Of a stretch of 7,445 bases of DNA, positions 6,453-7,445 are shown piece by piece. The position numbers and the translations under genes were made by a program. The notes beneath the pieces are model-generated. The model worked only from the letters and a program-made list of their open reading frames with translations, made no database searches and was not told the origin of the DNA. The stretch is from JANMQK01 sp031370485 (lineage in GTDB: Bacteria > Acidobacteriota > Polarisedimenticolia > Gp22-AA2). The stretch covers positions 1 through 7,445 of the forward strand of contig JANMQK010000150.1 of NCBI GenBank assembly GCA_031370485.1, written 5' to 3'. Position 1 is the first letter of the stretch, and the number at the start of each line of letters is the position of its first letter.

Positions 6453-7445
6453 CACCGATCCCCTCCTCCCGTGAGCGGTCGTCCGAGTACCGCCTCCAGA
6501 TCGCGGTGCGTTTCGAGCGCCTGGGCGCGCGCGTCGATGGCCCGCAGCCGGGCGGCGAACGACGAGCGCAGCGCATCGAGAAGATCGGTCAGCCCCGCTT
6601 CCCCGGCGCGAAAGGCCGCCGTGGCGGCCTCGATGACCTGGTCGGTCTCGCCTGCGGTGATCCGGGCCTCGTCCGCGGCGGCGAAAAGCGCCCGGTACGC
6701 GTTCAGCCCGCCTTCCACCTCGCCTGCGAGCCGGGCCTCCGCCAGGCTCAGGCGGGCCGCCACGATGTCCTTCCGTCGCCCCGCCTCCAGCCGGGCCCCC
6801 TGGTCGCGGTTGAAAAGCGGGACGGCCCAGGTCGCGGCAACGATCGGGCCGCTCTGGCTGGCGCCGCGGTCTTCAATCGTCTGCCAGCCAAACTGGAGGG
6901 TGGGGAAGGCCACGATACGGCCGGCCCGACGGGCCTCGTACCCAGCCTGCTCCTTCTCCTGCTCGAGAGCGCTCAGTTGCGGCGCCCCTCCCGGGTGGAG
7001 GGCGGCCGGAGGCTCGGGAAGCGCGCCCGGCGCTGGCCGGGTCTCCGCGGGCAAATCGGGACGCAGGGCCCGCGCTGCCGCCTCGGCCCGGAAGTATTCG
7101 GCGTCGGCTCCGCCAGACTCGGCGCGGACTTCGCCCTCCGCGAGAGCGAATCGCCGCGCGGCAAGTCCGGACCCCTCGCCGACCCGCGCGCGCTGACGCT
7201 CTTGCTCCGCCAGGCCGGCCACCAGATCGAGCTGCTGCCGCAGGACCTGGCGTCTTTCGGACGCGAAGGACCAATCGGAAAAGGCTTTCCGGAAATCGCG
7301 CCGGACCGCGGCCTTGTCCGCCGCGAAGCGATGCTGCGCCGCGGCCAGCCCGGCTTCGGTGGCTCTCTTCCCCAATCCGTAGCGCCCGTCAAGGGGCGGG
7401 GTCCAGGCAAGCGTCCAGTTCGTGACTTGAGGGCTGGCCTCGGGC
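6452..7445 (-). CDS. TolC/CusC-type outer-membrane factor (5' end cut by window edge)
   Basis: Forms the outer-membrane channel and periplasmic tunnel of the tripartite exporter. The frame is open through the right edge, so the gene is partial: 330 residues are seen out of roughly 400-450 expected, and the signal peptide is outside. The first visible residues are PEASPQVTNWTLAWTPPLDG, typical of the strand entering the barrel in OEP-family proteins (PPLDG turn). Long Ala/Arg/Glu-rich helices follow, and the second repeat shows SGPIVAATWAVPLFNRDQG, the classic second-strand motif. It ends with the helix THRDLEAVLGRPL and a short GGGDR tail. An internal TTG at 7375 is not the real start, because coding similarity continues upstream of it. 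The stop overlaps the adaptor start by one base, so it is the first gene seen in the operon; any promoter is beyond the window. Confidence 0.9.
   Translation of the reverse strand, partial: PEASPQVTNWTLAWTPPLDGRYGLGKRATEAGLAAAQHRFAADKAAVRRDFRKAFSDWSFASERRQVLRQQLDLVAGLAEQERQRARVGEGSGLAARRFALAEGEVRAESGGADAEYFRAEAAARALRPDLPAETRPAPGALPEPPAALHPGGAPQLSALEQEKEQAGYEARRAGRIVAFPTLQFGWQTIEDRGASQSGPIVAATWAVPLFNRDQGARLEAGRRKDIVAARLSLAEARLAGEVEGGLNAYRALFAAADEARITAGETDQVIEAATAAFRAGEAGLTDLLDALRSSFAARLRAIDARAQALETHRDLEAVLGRPLTGGGDR
6462..6467 (-). promoter_or_regulatory. Shine-Dalgarno of the adaptor gene
   Basis: On the minus strand this reads AGGAGG within a longer G/A run, inside the last codons of the outer-membrane factor gene. 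It is nine bases from the ATG at 6452 and six from the GTG at 6455, so it supports a start at this point but does not decide between the two codons. Confidence 0.7.

Overview
The window is GC-rich (roughly two-thirds G+C), densely coded bacterial DNA. Its reading frames have strongly G/C-biased third positions, which leaves long empty open frames on the antisense strand. A three-part envelope-spanning efflux system with a lipoprotein-type adaptor shows a Gram-negative (diderm) organism. Codon bias and adaptor architecture would suit a deltaproteobacterial/Myxococcota-like or related high-GC lineage, but taxonomy cannot be fixed from the window. No tRNA, rRNA, CRISPR array or insertion sequence was seen.

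Layout, left to right: (1) bases 1-167 hold the last 54 codons of a plus-strand gene whose ending resembles the C-terminus of CobW/G3E-type GTPases; (2) 28 bases separate it from a convergent minus-strand block that fills the rest of the window. Read in its own direction from the right edge, the block contains a TolC/CusC-type outer-membrane factor (start cut off by the window edge), a periplasmic adaptor with an extra N-terminal beta-domain, and a heavy-metal-type RND pump. After a 154-base gap come a stand-alone ChrB (chromate resistance) domain protein and an EamA/DMT-type membrane transporter with a 64-residue tail carrying 22 histidines.

The first three genes are packed as one translationally coupled operon (one-base overlap, then a 7-base gap) and together make an inner membrane-periplasm-outer membrane export channel of the Cus/Czc class. 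The pump is CusA-like in its proton-relay helix, but the copper-binding methionine triad of CusA does not appear to be kept, so its substrate is open. The last two genes are 15 bases apart and form a second unit in the same direction. A ChrB domain is placed beside a His-tailed DMT carrier, and no ChrA chromate transporter is seen. The gap between the two units contains an inverted repeat over a -10-like box and a possible 35-codon leader ORF whose stop overlaps the chrB-like start, so the second unit may have its own control. Overall this looks like a metal or oxyanion resistance/homeostasis island.
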